A stretch of 64,000 nucleotides of DNA, taken from the NCBI RefSeq assembly GCF_900104625.1, contig NZ_FNVZ01000004.1:310001-374000 (forward strand), read 5' to 3'. Position 1 is the stretch's first letter. Every line of letters starts with the position of its first letter. The notes beneath the pieces are model-generated. The model ran no database searches. It was given only the letters and a program-made list of their open reading frames with translations, and was not told where the DNA came from. Origin of the DNA: Leptotrichia massiliensis. Lineage in GTDB: Bacteria; Fusobacteriota; Fusobacteriia; Fusobacteriales; Leptotrichiaceae. Positions 54,337-63,087 of the stretch are shown here, piece by piece. The position numbers and the translations under genes are program-made.

Positions 54337-56055
54337 TTATAATCCTAAAAATTTTGAAAATTCTTCCATTGTTTTATCAAGTTTTGCTTTTACATTTTCA
54401 TTTGAATCTGCATTCACACTAAAGTAGAATTTAATTTTTGGCTCTGTTCCAGATGGACGAGCTGTAATGTAAGTATTGTCTTCAAGAACAAATTGTAAAA
54501 CGTTTTCTTTTGGTAATTTTATTTCAGTTTCTGCTCCTGTTTCCAAGTTGTATTCTTTGTGTGATAAGAAATCACGTTTAATTTTTATCTTTTTACCAAG
54601 CAGTTCGTCTTTTACATTTTCTCTCAAGTTACTCATAAGAGCAGCCATTTGTTCAATTCCATCTTTTCCTTTAAGAGTGACAGATTTTATTCCTTCTAGG
54701 TAATATCCAAATTCTTTATATAATTTTTGCAATTCTTCATAAATTGAACTTCCAATTGAATCATAGTAAGCAGCCATTTCAGCGATTACCATTGAAGTTA
54801 CCAATGCATCTTTATCCCTTGCATGTGTTCCGATCAAATATCCATAGCTTTCCTCAAATCCAAATAAATATGTTCCATCCAGTTCTTTGTTTTCAAATTG
54901 TCTAATTTTTTCTCCAATATATTTAAATCCTGTCAATGTTTTCATAACTCCAACATTTTTTGAAGGTGCAATAACGTCAATCATTGGTGTAGAAACAACT
55001 GTTGTAATAACTTTTGCATTTGTAGGAATGTCTTTCTTATTATTTAAAAGATACTGCAGTAACAATAATCCAACTTGGTTTCCATTTGGATAATACCATT
55101 CATTTTTATCATCTTTTACAGCAATCCCGATTCTATCTGCATCAGGATCATTTGCCATAACTATTTTTGCTCCAATTTCATCAGCTAATTTTACTCCAAG
55201 TTTAAATGCAGCTTTTTCTTCAGGATTTGCATAAGTTACAGTTGGAAAGTTTCCATCTGGCTCAATTTGTTCCTTCACGACTTCAAAATTGTACCCAAAA
55301 TCAGATAAAATACGTTTCATTGGACGTCCACCAGTTCCATGAAGTGGAGTGTAAACTATTTTGAAATTTTCTTTCCCTGGAATATCTGTTTTTAAAGTTT
55401 GTGTTTTTATTGCATCTAAATAATCGTCATCAATTTTTCCATCCAATTGAATAATTAATCCTTTTTCTCTTCCTTCTGCTTCAGAAATTACTTTAATTTC
55501 TTCAAGAGTCTGAATTTTATTAACTTCAGCAACAATAGCAGGTGCATGCGGATCTACTACTTGTGCTCCATCATCCCAGTAAACCTTGTATCCATTGTAT
55601 TCCACAGGGTTATGCGAAGCAGTTACAACGATTCCAGCCATAGTTCCTTTATATCTTACTCCAAATGACAATTCAGGAGTAGAACGTAAATCTTCATAAA
55701 TATATGCCTTAATTCCATTGGCAGCCATAACTCTCGCTGTATTCAAAGCATATTCCCTTGAGCCAATTCTACAGTCATGAGCAATAATAATCCCTTTTTC
55801 TTTTGCCAATTTTTCATCAAAACTTAACATGTAATTTGCAAGACCTTGAGTCGCTTTTCTAATTACGTATTTATTAATTCTGTTAGTTCCAATCCCACGA
55901 ACACCTCTAATTCCACCAGTTCCAAAGCTTAAATCCTTAAAAAATCTGTCTTCAATTTCTTTATCATTTCCAGCCAGACTTCTCAGCTCTTCCTTATCCT
56001 TTTCATCAACAGCTTCTGAATTTAACCAATATTCGTATTTTTTCATATATTCCAT
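54337..56055 (-). CDS. Phosphoglucomutase/phosphomannomutase
   Basis: 572 residues, PgcA-type alpha-D-phosphohexomutase. Phosphoserine loop GIVVTASHNPVEYNGYKVYW, metal-binding NDPDADRIGIAV, sugar loop YLFGFEESYGYLIGTHARDK and C-terminal phosphate-binding ITARPSGTEPKIKFYFS. N-terminal SFGTGGIRGVRGIGTNR is characteristic. Interconverts glucose 1- and 6-phosphate (possibly mannose forms), feeding glycogen/polysaccharide and envelope precursors. Confidence 0.94.
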   Translation of the reverse strand: MEYMKKYEYWLNSEAVDEKDKEELRSLAGNDKEIEDRFFKDLSFGTGGIRGVRGIGTNRINKYVIRKATQGLANYMLSFDEKLAKEKGIIIAHDCRIGSREYALNTARVMAANGIKAYIYEDLRSTPELSFGVRYKGTMAGIVVTASHNPVEYNGYKVYWDDGAQVVDPHAPAIVAEVNKIQTLEEIKVISEAEGREKGLIIQLDGKIDDDYLDAIKTQTLKTDIPGKENFKIVYTPLHGTGGRPMKRILSDFGYNFEVVKEQIEPDGNFPTVTYANPEEKAAFKLGVKLADEIGAKIVMANDPDADRIGIAVKDDKNEWYYPNGNQVGLLLLQYLLNNKKDIPTNAKVITTVVSTPMIDVIAPSKNVGVMKTLTGFKYIGEKIRQFENKELDGTYLFGFEESYGYLIGTHARDKDALVTSMVIAEMAAYYDSIGSSIYEELQKLYKEFGYYLEGIKSVTLKGKDGIEQMAALMSNLRENVKDELLGKKIKIKRDFLSHKEYNLETGAETEIKLPKENVLQFVLEDNTYITARPSGTEPKIKFYFSVNADSNENVKAKLDKTMEEFSKFLGL

Positions 56056-56202
56056 GGTACGCCTCCTAAAATTTTTATTTAAATAATTTTAATTTCTTTT
56101 ATTTTGACAGTTTATTTTGAATTAAATATTGCCAAAAATTTTTCTATTCTATATTAATTTTACCATATTAATTTAATTTAACAAATACTTAAACGAAAAA
56201 AA

Positions 56203-57372
56203 TTACAATTTTTTTACTAAAATTAAAACTAATACAAAAAACATTACAATAATATTCACAATAAACGGCAAAAAAGGGTTAAAATTTAATAAATGTCCTG
56301 ATAACAGCGAACCTATAGCAGTTCCAAGCGAACCCACTGCAGATGCCACTCCCAGTATCTTCCCCTGATTTTCCTTATATCTCTGAGCAATAATCGTATT
56401 TCCAAGCGAACGTACAATCTCATAAGTCATTGTATAAAGAGCCATCAAAAGATATGGAGTTACACCAAATTTAACTCTAAACAAAATCACTGCCATTAAT
56501 ATTATCCCAACAAAAATCAAAAATTTATAAATACTTTTTTCTTTAAACTTTTTTAATAATTTCCCCAGCAAAAATGCAGTTCCAAAAAATGCAAATAATG
56601 AGGAACACATAACAAAAGTTCCAATTGTATCAGAAGAAACTTTTTTATAAAATTTCAAAAAATAGTTTAAAGCACTTCCATAAGAATAAATTCCTATTCC
56701 TGAAAGCAGTATTATAAGACAGAAAAATTTGGAATATCCATCTAATTCCTTAATATATCTAAAAGTTGCAAATGGGTTTAAGTCCTTTTTATTTTTTTTT
56801 TCTTCTAATTTATTATCTTTTTTCACTATTTCCTTCATAACCAACAAAATAATTATTGAAACAATACTTCCACCAATAAACTGTAATGCAAATGAAAATC
56901 GTGGATCATTCATAGCAGTTGCGACATATCCCCCTATTTTCTGTCCAATTGCTCCGCCAATTACAGTAGCAGAACTTACTTTGGCAATATTCTTAGCCTT
57001 TTCTTCTTTTTCAGACAGCTGACTCACATATCCAAATGCCACAGCAAATGTTCCCCCCGAAGCAAATCCCGAAATCATCCGTGCTAAAAATATAAGTGGC
57101 AAATTCGTTCCAAATCCAAATATAAGCTGTGACATTCCATAACAAAATGGCATAAACACAAATATCCTCTTCATCCCAACTCTATCCGCCAAAGCTCCCA
57201 AATAAGGCGAAGAAATAAACATAGCCGTACTCATGAACGCCAGCAGTTCTCCCGAAATACTTTTTTTCCATCCTCTCAGTTCAATTAGTGCAGGCGTAGC
57301 AGGATGCCCTAAATTATAAACAATAATACATAAAAACATCAATACTATCATCCTATTTATGTTTTTTTTCAT
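56203..57372 (-). CDS. Major facilitator superfamily transporter
   Basis: 389 residues with about twelve transmembrane segments in two halves. MFS motif A-like YLGALADRVGMKRIFVFMPF between helices 2 and 3, FLARMISGFASGGTFAVAFG in helix 4, GGAIGQKIGGYVA in helix 5. A Lys-rich cytoplasmic loop (NKLEEKKNKKDLNPF) separates the halves. It resembles drug/metabolite exporters; substrate unknown. Separate transcription unit. Confidence 0.85.
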   Translation of the reverse strand: MKKNINRMIVLMFLCIIVYNLGHPATPALIELRGWKKSISGELLAFMSTAMFISSPYLGALADRVGMKRIFVFMPFCYGMSQLIFGFGTNLPLIFLARMISGFASGGTFAVAFGYVSQLSEKEEKAKNIAKVSSATVIGGAIGQKIGGYVATAMNDPRFSFALQFIGGSIVSIIILLVMKEIVKKDNKLEEKKNKKDLNPFATFRYIKELDGYSKFFCLIILLSGIGIYSYGSALNYFLKFYKKVSSDTIGTFVMCSSLFAFFGTAFLLGKLLKKFKEKSIYKFLIFVGIILMAVILFRVKFGVTPYLLMALYTMTYEIVRSLGNTIIAQRYKENQGKILGVASAVGSLGTAIGSLLSGHLLNFNPFLPFIVNIIVMFFVLVLILVKKL

Positions 57373-57573
57373 TTTTCCATCTCCTTTCCTTTTAAATATT
57401 TATGTTAATTCTAATACTATTTCCTGTTTAAATAGCAAATGTTTAATAAATTTTGAATTACATACTATTTGGTAAGAAATTAAAACTTTTGTCCTTAACA
57501 TAGTTTCTATTTTATAATGGGATTTAGTATAAATAATTCAGAATACAGTTATAAAATTAATTCTGAAAAAACA

Positions 57574-57599
57574 AAAAACCAGACATTACTCTGGTTTTT
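57574..57599 (-). terminator. Terminator after ybaB
   Basis: AAAAACCAGA with TCTGGTTTTT (ten perfect pairs, six-base loop); the T-rich arm lies on both strands. Confidence 0.85.
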
Positions 57600-57628
57600 A
57601 TAAAAATATTTATTCAAAATCTCTAATT

Positions 57629-57988
57629 TTAGAATAATCCTGGAATACTTACTCCACCAGTAACTACTTCCATTTCTTTTTCAGCCATTTCTTCAGCTTT
57701 ATCCAAGATTTCATTTACTGCGTTTACAATTAAGTCTGAAACAATTGTTGCATCATTTTCTTCAATTGCATCTTTTAATACATCCAATGAAATTGATAAA
57801 TCTACAATTTTTTTCTGTCCGTTTGCTTTTACAGTAATTCCTCCACCAGCAACAGATGTTTCTACAAATTTATCTTTTAATCCTTCTTGAATTTTTAACA
57901 TTTCTTGTTGCATTACTTGAGCTTGTTTGATTATATCCTGTTGATTTCCACCAGATTTATTTCCTGCTCCTTTTATTTTTCTAACCAT
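57629..57988 (-). CDS. Nucleoid-associated protein YbaB/EbfC
   Basis: 119 residues. KQAQVMQQEMLKIQEGLKDK and VAGGGITVKANGQKKIVDLS fit the YbaB/EbfC tweezer-shaped dimer that binds DNA non-specifically. GGAGGATTATTAACT precedes the ATG. No terminator is seen between the upstream tRNA-Tyr gene and this gene, so read-through from the tRNA promoter may drive it. recR, a frequent partner, is absent. Confidence 0.9.
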   Translation of the reverse strand: MVRKIKGAGNKSGGNQQDIIKQAQVMQQEMLKIQEGLKDKFVETSVAGGGITVKANGQKKIVDLSISLDVLKDAIEENDATIVSDLIVNAVNEILDKAEEMAEKEMEVVTGGVSIPGLF

Positions 57989-58054
57989 AGTTAATAATCC
58001 TCCTACGAATTATGATTTAATATTTATAACATTTTTTATTTTTATAAAAAAAAA

Positions 58055-58139
58055 TGGTGGAGAGAGAAGGATTCGAACCTTCGAAGGCTGAGCCGGCAGA
58101 TTTACAGTCTGATCCCTTTGGCCACTCGGGAACCTCTCC
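58055..58139 (-). tRNA. tRNA-Tyr (GTA)
   Basis: 85 nt, class II with a long variable arm, encoded CCA. Acceptor GGAGAGG/TCTCTCC, anticodon loop CTGTAAA. Confidence 0.96.
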
Positions 58140-58162
58140 ACAACATTCTAAATTTTAAATAG

Positions 58163-58238
<76 letters not shown>

Positions 58239-58244
58239 ATTAAA

Positions 58245-58321
58245 TGGCGGAAGTGACGAGACTCGAACTCGCGACATCTTGCGTGACAGGCAAGCACTCT
58301 AACCAACTGAGCTACACCTCC
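58245..58321 (-). tRNA. tRNA-Asp (GTC), second copy
   Basis: 77 nt, identical to 38677-38753, anticodon loop CTGTCAC, encoded CCA. Confidence 0.96.
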
Positions 58322-58328
58322 ATAAAAA

Positions 58329-58404
58329 TGGTGGTCACAATTGGGTTCGAACCAATGACCCCCTGCTTGTAAGGCAGGTGCTCTCCCAGCTGAGCTATGC
58401 GACC
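58329..58404 (-). tRNA. tRNA-Val (TAC), second copy
   Basis: 76 nt, anticodon loop CTTACAA, encoded CCA. Two bases differ from 38761-38836: D-loop AGCTGG instead of AGTTGG and T-loop TTCGAAC instead of TTCGAGC. Confidence 0.96.
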
Positions 58405-58447
58405 ATAAAACAATCACCATTTAACATTAAATATTCAATTTTAAAAT

Positions 58448-58522
58448 TGGTACGGCCTAGGGGGATCGAACCCCTGTTACCGGGATGAAAACCCGAGGTC
58501 CTAACCACTAGACGAAGGCCGC
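58448..58522 (-). tRNA. tRNA-Glu (TTC)
   Basis: 75 nt with encoded CCA. Acceptor GCGGCCT/AGGCCGT (terminal G-T pair), anticodon loop TTTTCAT. First gene of the five-tRNA operon. Confidence 0.95.
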
Positions 58523-58568
58523 ACATTCATTCCCATATCTGTATTTACAATACTAACAGACAAGAAAT

Positions 58569-58597
58569 ATAATATCATACTTAATTTGATTTGTCAA
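58569..58597 (-). promoter_or_regulatory. Consensus promoter of the five-tRNA operon
   Basis: On the - strand TTGACA, 17-base spacer, TATTAT, 46 bases before tRNA-Glu. The -35 is a perfect consensus, fitting a stable-RNA operon. Confidence 0.85.
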
Positions 58598-58642
58598 CAC
58601 TTTTTTATAAAAAAATTGAATTTCTTTAAAATTTATTATTTT

Positions 58643-59233
58643 TTACATTTTTATCACTATTATTTTCTGTAATCCGTTTAATTCATTTTCGATTTCATCA
58701 TTTGCTGATATTTTCATAGTAACTCTGTTTGAGTAATTTTTTTCTAATATTTCTATCCTAAATTTTTCACTATTTGTACTTAAAAAAGCCTCTATTTCTA
58801 AAGTATTTTCATAATCATAATCCAAAATAAAAATTGATTTTTCCACATATTCCACAATTTTTGCTTCATTAACGGCCAGTTTTGCAGTTTTTGCATAATT
58901 TCTTATAAGTCCGCCTGCTCCCAGCTTTATTCCTCCAAAATACCTTGTTGCAACTATTACTACATTGTACACATCTAAAATGTTAAGTATTTCCGCCATT
59001 GGTTTTCCTGCTGTATTGCTTGGCTCTCCATCATCATTGTACTTAAAATATTCCTGACCATTTTCCATTACTCTGTAAAGTGGTACATTGTGGGTTGCAT
59101 TTGGGTGCATTTTTTTTATTGAATTAATAAACTTTTCAGCTTCAATTACTGTTGAAACTGGTTTAATATAGCCAATAAATTTTGATTTTTTTTCTTCAAA
59201 TTCGATTATTGTTTCTTTTGCTACAGTTTTCAA
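58643..59233 (-). CDS. YigZ/IMPACT family protein
   Basis: 196 residues. KKSKFIGYIKPV, HPNATHNVPLYR, FKYNDDGEPSNTAGKPMAEI and VATRYFGGIKLGAGGLIRNY are the UPF0029/IMPACT signatures; a ferredoxin-like C-terminal domain follows. Related to translation-regulating IMPACT/YIH1 proteins; the bacterial role is unknown. It stands alone between the tRNA operon and the paralogue cluster. Confidence 0.92.
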   Translation of the reverse strand: MKTVAKETIIEFEEKKSKFIGYIKPVSTVIEAEKFINSIKKMHPNATHNVPLYRVMENGQEYFKYNDDGEPSNTAGKPMAEILNILDVYNVVIVATRYFGGIKLGAGGLIRNYAKTAKLAVNEAKIVEYVEKSIFILDYDYENTLEIEAFLSTNSEKFRIEILEKNYSNRVTMKISANDEIENELNGLQKIIVIKM

Positions 59234-59286
59234 CTTTTCCTCCTTTCATAAATTTAAAATGATATTATTATGTTATCATAAAAACA

Positions 59287-59328
59287 AAACTCAGACAACT
59301 ATTTTTCTAATTAAGTCTATCTGAGTTT
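59287..59328 (-). terminator. Terminator after the secreted paralogue cluster
   Basis: AAACTCAGA (59287-59295) with TCTGAGTTT (59320-59328); the - strand continues TGTTTTTATG. Confidence 0.75.
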
Positions 59329-59338
59329 CTATAATTTC

Positions 59339-59518
59339 TTATTGAGTTACTGGCTGTATCTGTACATATCCTTCCAACTGCTTAAATTTATTTGTACTTG
59401 TGAATTTCTTTTGTATTCTCTTGTAATCGGCATCTGTCAGATTTTTAGCTTCTGCTCCTCTATCAGAATACATGCTTTTCATAAATATTGCTACTTCAAC
59501 CATGCTAAATACTTCCAT
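59339..59518 (-). CDS. Short ORF at the end of the paralogue cluster
   Basis: 59 residues: MEVFSMVEVAIFMKSMYSDR and onward, ending LEGYVQIQPVTQ. Its ATG begins one base after the stop codon of the preceding gene (TGATATG), so it would be translated by termination-reinitiation; no separate Shine-Dalgarno site is seen. Lys/Asp-rich helical composition with EGYVQIQ resembling a strand. It may be a genuine small protein or the displaced C-terminal piece of a third paralogue. A terminator follows 10 bases later, which argues that it is part of the operon. Confidence 0.4.
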   Translation of the reverse strand: MEVFSMVEVAIFMKSMYSDRGAEAKNLTDADYKRIQKKFTSTNKFKQLEGYVQIQPVTQ

Positions 59519-59519
59519 A

Positions 59520-60674
59520 TCAGCTTTTTATATGATTTTTATCTTGAGTCTTCCCATCCCTTTCTTTTTCCTTTTTTCTCTCATTTTTCAAAACTTCATC
59601 CAGCAGCTTAATTACTCTTGTGTTTTCAAATTCTTTTCGATATTTTGATACCACATTATCATCAGCAACGGATAGCATTTGTGCAACCGCAAGATAAAGT
59701 GCCAACTCTGATTGTTCATTAAAATAAACATCTTCATAAGTTACATCCTTTGTTGAAACATTTTCTAAATAATATTTAACTGCACTTTCTATTCCATAAT
59801 TCATCATATTTTTTGCTATTTTTACCTCAGCAATTTTTAGCTTAAATCCTCGCACGTAGTCATCAGGTATTCCAAATTCCTTTTGATTTTTTTGAATTTT
59901 GAAATAATCAATTATTCTTTGATATTTATTAATTTCTTTCTTTTGACTATCCAAAGTTTCTTTTCCATTATCTAAAATTTCTTTCACACTTTCACCATAG
60001 GTCGCTGTATCTCCTAAAATCTCTTCTTCATTTGGACTTCCACCATCATCTTTATTTTGTATAATCCCCTTTTTATCATCATAAGAAAATCCATCTGGCA
60101 AATCATTTGCTTCACTATTAGTTTCTTCTCCCTCTTCAACAAAATAATCACCCAATGTTTCAATAAACATTACCATATCCAGATTTTCACTTAATGTATC
60201 GACAAGTTCTAATGCAACAGAATTCTTGTAACGACGTTTTATAAGATTGTAGTAAAATTTTGCTTTTTTTTCATCTCCTTTTAGTTTATAATAGGTAAAT
60301 TCGTTTGAAAGTTTATCAAATTGTGGTGAATATGGAGCGATTTTATCCATATATTCTCTTGCTTTCCTAAAGTCTTTCTTTCCACCAACCATATATGCCC
60401 CTACTAGAACTGATCCCAGTGTTTCGTTTCTTTCATCTTTTCCATATATTTCTTTTAGTTTTAAAAGATTATCTTTTTCTTTCCCATCTTCCGTAAAAAA
60501 ATTTTTTTCGTCTCTAATGTCATATTCAAACTTTATCGTTTCATCAATTACATCTTGCTTTATACCAATTTTTGAAAGTCTATCCTGTATAAGTTCAGCT
60601 CTAGTATATGCTGATAGTTCACCTCCCAATGTTAAAAGAAGTGGTAATGATAACGTTACAAACATTCTTTTCAT
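59520..60674 (-). CDS. Secreted helical-repeat protein, paralogue B
   Basis: 384 residues, signal peptide MKRMFVTLSLPLLLTLGGEL to SAY. The first mature segment ELIQDRLSKIGIKQDVIDET, then KFEYDIRDEKNFF, is shared with the upstream gene. The body is TPR-like (GAYMVGGKKDFRKAREYMDK, NEFTYYKLKGDEKKAKFYYN), with an acidic low-complexity insert near 195-235. Unrecognised family; the envelope location is inferred from the signal. Starts 18 bases after its paralogue ends. Confidence 0.65.
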   Translation of the reverse strand: MKRMFVTLSLPLLLTLGGELSAYTRAELIQDRLSKIGIKQDVIDETIKFEYDIRDEKNFFTEDGKEKDNLLKLKEIYGKDERNETLGSVLVGAYMVGGKKDFRKAREYMDKIAPYSPQFDKLSNEFTYYKLKGDEKKAKFYYNLIKRRYKNSVALELVDTLSENLDMVMFIETLGDYFVEEGEETNSEANDLPDGFSYDDKKGIIQNKDDGGSPNEEEILGDTATYGESVKEILDNGKETLDSQKKEINKYQRIIDYFKIQKNQKEFGIPDDYVRGFKLKIAEVKIAKNMMNYGIESAVKYYLENVSTKDVTYEDVYFNEQSELALYLAVAQMLSVADDNVVSKYRKEFENTRVIKLLDEVLKNERKKEKERDGKTQDKNHIKS

Positions 60675-60691
60675 AAACTTTCTCCTCTTTC

Positions 60692-61573
60692 CTAATTTAC
60701 CATTTTTGACAGAAAATCCTTGTCTTTTTCAGTTTCTTTCTGAATTTTTTTAGCAATCCAAGTATCTTCCAATTTTGCTCCATTACTTATTTTTAGTAAA
60801 TCTTCTTTTATTTCTTCATTCATTATTACAACATTAAAGTAAAGTATAACTTCAGCACGCAAATTATAATTTTGTATTTCCTCATTTACACTTTCATTTA
60901 CAATATTATCCAAATATTCTGCAACAGCCTGTTTCACTTCCCCTTTATCAAATAAATTACGTATTTTATTCAAATAGTAAGTCAACTTCATAAAATAATA
61001 TTCTTCATCAGAAACTCCCACTTTTCGACGCTCATTTTCATTTTTAAGTAATTTTAGCACTTTTTCGGTAAGCATCTGCTTTTCATCAAAATTTTTTGCC
61101 ACAAAAATTTTTGCTAGAGTTACCACAACTGTGTCGTTATATTTTTTAGGAATTTCATACATATATTTTTCAAAACTTGATATATCTCCCTGATCCAGGG
61201 CATACATCATTTTTGAAAAAGTTTTTTCATATTCATATGGTGTATATTTTACAAATAAATCAAGGTATTTTTTATAATCTCCACTTATTTTTGATTCAAA
61301 AATTGTAATCAAAGCCTGTGACGCTATATAATTTCTTTCGTCTTTTTGAAGCAATTTTTCCAGCTTTTGCACTCTCTCACGAATAATTATCTCATCATTT
61401 TCAAAATACTGTGTATCCCTAATTTCGTAGTCCAATGCCACCGTTTCATCAATTAATGCCTGCTTTAATCCAAGTTTTGATAATGTTTCTTGAATTTTCT
61501 CTTTCTGAGTAAAACCATATATCCCAAAATTTATCATTAAAAATATTCCAAAAATCAAAAATAATTTTCTCAT
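60692..61573 (-). CDS. Secreted helical-repeat protein, paralogue A
   Basis: 293 residues from the ATG at 61573 (AAGGATGTGG upstream; a GTG at 61582 would add three residues). Signal peptide MRKLFLIFGIFLMINFGIYG, then EKIQETLSKLGLKQALIDET and ALDYEIRDTQYFE, aligning with the next gene. Helical, TPR-like composition, Lys/Glu-rich. The family is not recognised. Tandem duplication with divergence is the simplest reading. Confidence 0.65.
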   Translation of the reverse strand: MRKLFLIFGIFLMINFGIYGFTQKEKIQETLSKLGLKQALIDETVALDYEIRDTQYFENDEIIIRERVQKLEKLLQKDERNYIASQALITIFESKISGDYKKYLDLFVKYTPYEYEKTFSKMMYALDQGDISSFEKYMYEIPKKYNDTVVVTLAKIFVAKNFDEKQMLTEKVLKLLKNENERRKVGVSDEEYYFMKLTYYLNKIRNLFDKGEVKQAVAEYLDNIVNESVNEEIQNYNLRAEVILYFNVVIMNEEIKEDLLKISNGAKLEDTWIAKKIQKETEKDKDFLSKMVN

Positions 61574-61702
61574 ATTTACCACATCCTTAAAATTTTGATA
61601 AAAATATTTGTGTATTTAATATTTATCTTTACAGCTATAACACTATATTATATCCCATATTTTCAATTTTCAAACACTTTTATTGTATTTTCTTTCACTT
61701 TT

Positions 61703-62467
61703 TTAAAAAGTTAAACTTATATTTATGCCTGCAAGCCGTAAAAAAAACTCTACAATTGTTAAAAATCCCTGTGTTAAAACTGTACTTCCCAAATAAACAA
61801 TTACAAAAATAATCAAAATTCCGTATCTTTCAATTTTATTGTAAAATTCCCTAATTCTATACCCTGAAAGTGAATACACTATTCTACCCCCATCTAACGG
61901 TGTTATCGGTATTAAGTTAAACAATCCAAGTAAAAGATTTATTAAATAAGTATAAAGCAGGATTGTCATAAAAATATTCTCAATATCCAGATATTTATTT
62001 CCAAATTTTAGTAATACAAGTGAAGTTCCCGCAAGAATAAAATTTACTACTATTCCAGCGATTGCAACACAAAATAACCCAAGCCGATGTGGTCTTAAAT
62101 TATAAAAATTAACTGGAACAGGCTTTGCCCAACCCACCAAAAATTTAAATCCGCTCAAAAGTATGAGAATAGGCAGAATTATTCCTGTAAAATCAATATG
62201 TTTTAAAGGATTTAGCGTTATTCTTCCTTTTCTTTTTGCGGTGTCGTCACCAAATTTGTAAGCCACATAGCCATGTGCCACCTCATGAAGAGTCATTGAT
62301 ATTACAAAAACCACAAGTGAAATTATCATGTCTCTTGAGATTTCTGCTGCAAAAAAAATCCTTCCAATAAAATAAATAATAATTGCAACAATAATCCCCA
62401 GTTTTATTTCTGAATATTCAGGATTTAAGACCTTAAATCTGTTATAATAATTTTTTACTATTTTCAC
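61703..62467 (-). CDS. Site-2 protease family membrane protein (M50)
   Basis: 254 residues, about six transmembrane segments. Zinc site HEVAHGYVAYKFGDDTAKRK (H61, E62, H65) with the GRITLNPLKHIDFTG loop and the third ligand in NLIPITPLDGGRIVYSLSG. This is the YwhC-like, PDZ-lacking subgroup; substrates are unknown. It probably cleaves membrane-embedded peptides. It forms a single-gene unit. Confidence 0.9.
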   Translation of the reverse strand: MKIVKNYYNRFKVLNPEYSEIKLGIIVAIIIYFIGRIFFAAEISRDMIISLVVFVISMTLHEVAHGYVAYKFGDDTAKRKGRITLNPLKHIDFTGIILPILILLSGFKFLVGWAKPVPVNFYNLRPHRLGLFCVAIAGIVVNFILAGTSLVLLKFGNKYLDIENIFMTILLYTYLINLLLGLFNLIPITPLDGGRIVYSLSGYRIREFYNKIERYGILIIFVIVYLGSTVLTQGFLTIVEFFLRLAGINISLTF

Positions 62468-62631
62468 AAAACTTCCTTTCCAAAATCGTATGTTTCTAAT
62501 TCATCTCTAAAATTCATCACCCCAAAATTTAGTTCCTTTTGAATAAATTATATCAAATTTTCCTAAAAATAACAAAATATTTTAAAAATTTGATGTAGTA
62601 AAGTATTTAAATCTTTTTTCACAAATAAAAA

Positions 62632-62655
62632 AACAACCCTTATATAAAAGTTGTT
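62632..62655 (-). terminator. Terminator at the distal end of the CRISPR array
   Basis: AACAAC (62632-62637) with GTTGTT (62650-62655); on the - strand it is followed by TTTTTTT. Placed 14 bases beyond the degenerate repeat, in the inferred direction of crRNA transcription. Confidence 0.6.
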
Positions 62656-62668
62656 GTTTTTAACGAAT

Positions 62669-62782
62669 AATTTAATCCTTATTTTAATGGATACTCTATT
62701 TTAACGAGTGGCAAAAGTCCACGATTATTTATTAGCATGCCACCAGTTTCAATCCTTATTTTAATGGATACTCTATTTTAAC
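62669..62782 (-). CRISPR. One-spacer CRISPR array, no cas genes in the window
   Basis: Two 37-base repeats, 62669-62705 and 62746-62782, share the last 32 bases (ATCCTTATTTTAATGGATAC then TCTATTTTAAC on +). They flank a 40-base spacer at 62706-62745. Read on the - strand the intact repeat ends GGATTGAAAC, giving the ATTGAAAC-type 5' handle seen in type I-B and related systems, so transcription is right to left. The left repeat differs at three bases at its handle end (ATTAAATT), as terminal repeats often do. A hairpin terminator follows. To the right, to about 63030, is an AT-rich stretch that could be the leader. The repeat does not resemble Cas13a-type repeats. Confidence 0.7.
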
Positions 62783-63033
62783 CCGTACTTTTGAGAAAAC
62801 CCTTTATTTATCGGTATTACAGAAATTTTTTCAGACAGTAAAATCGCATTTTTTTGCTTAATTTTTGTTATTTTTTGATGTTTTTTTAGCATTTTCCATA
62901 ACTCCTAGCCTGCATTTTTAGTGGCTTTAAATAGATTTTTCTCTAGTTTTATTATTTTTGGTAGTGGTAGGAATTTTTACCACAAATTTATTTTACCACA
63001 TTTTTTTGATTTTTCAAAGTTTTTTTTAAAAAA

Positions 63034-63055
63034 GGAGTATCAAAACTGATACTCC
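63034..63055 (-). terminator. Terminator after the three-repeat protein gene
   Basis: GGAGTATCA, four-base loop, TGATACTCC; perfect nine-pair stem with TTTTTT following on the - strand. Confidence 0.92.
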
Positions 63056-63087
63056 AACTAACCTTTTTTTATTACATTTTGTTTTTA

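Noticed and set aside
62600-63087. Cas13a-type (type VI) CRISPR locus, expected in some Leptotrichia
   Set aside because: The repeat lacks the GGGGACTAAAAC-type end of Cas13a repeats and no large HEPN effector gene is in the window.
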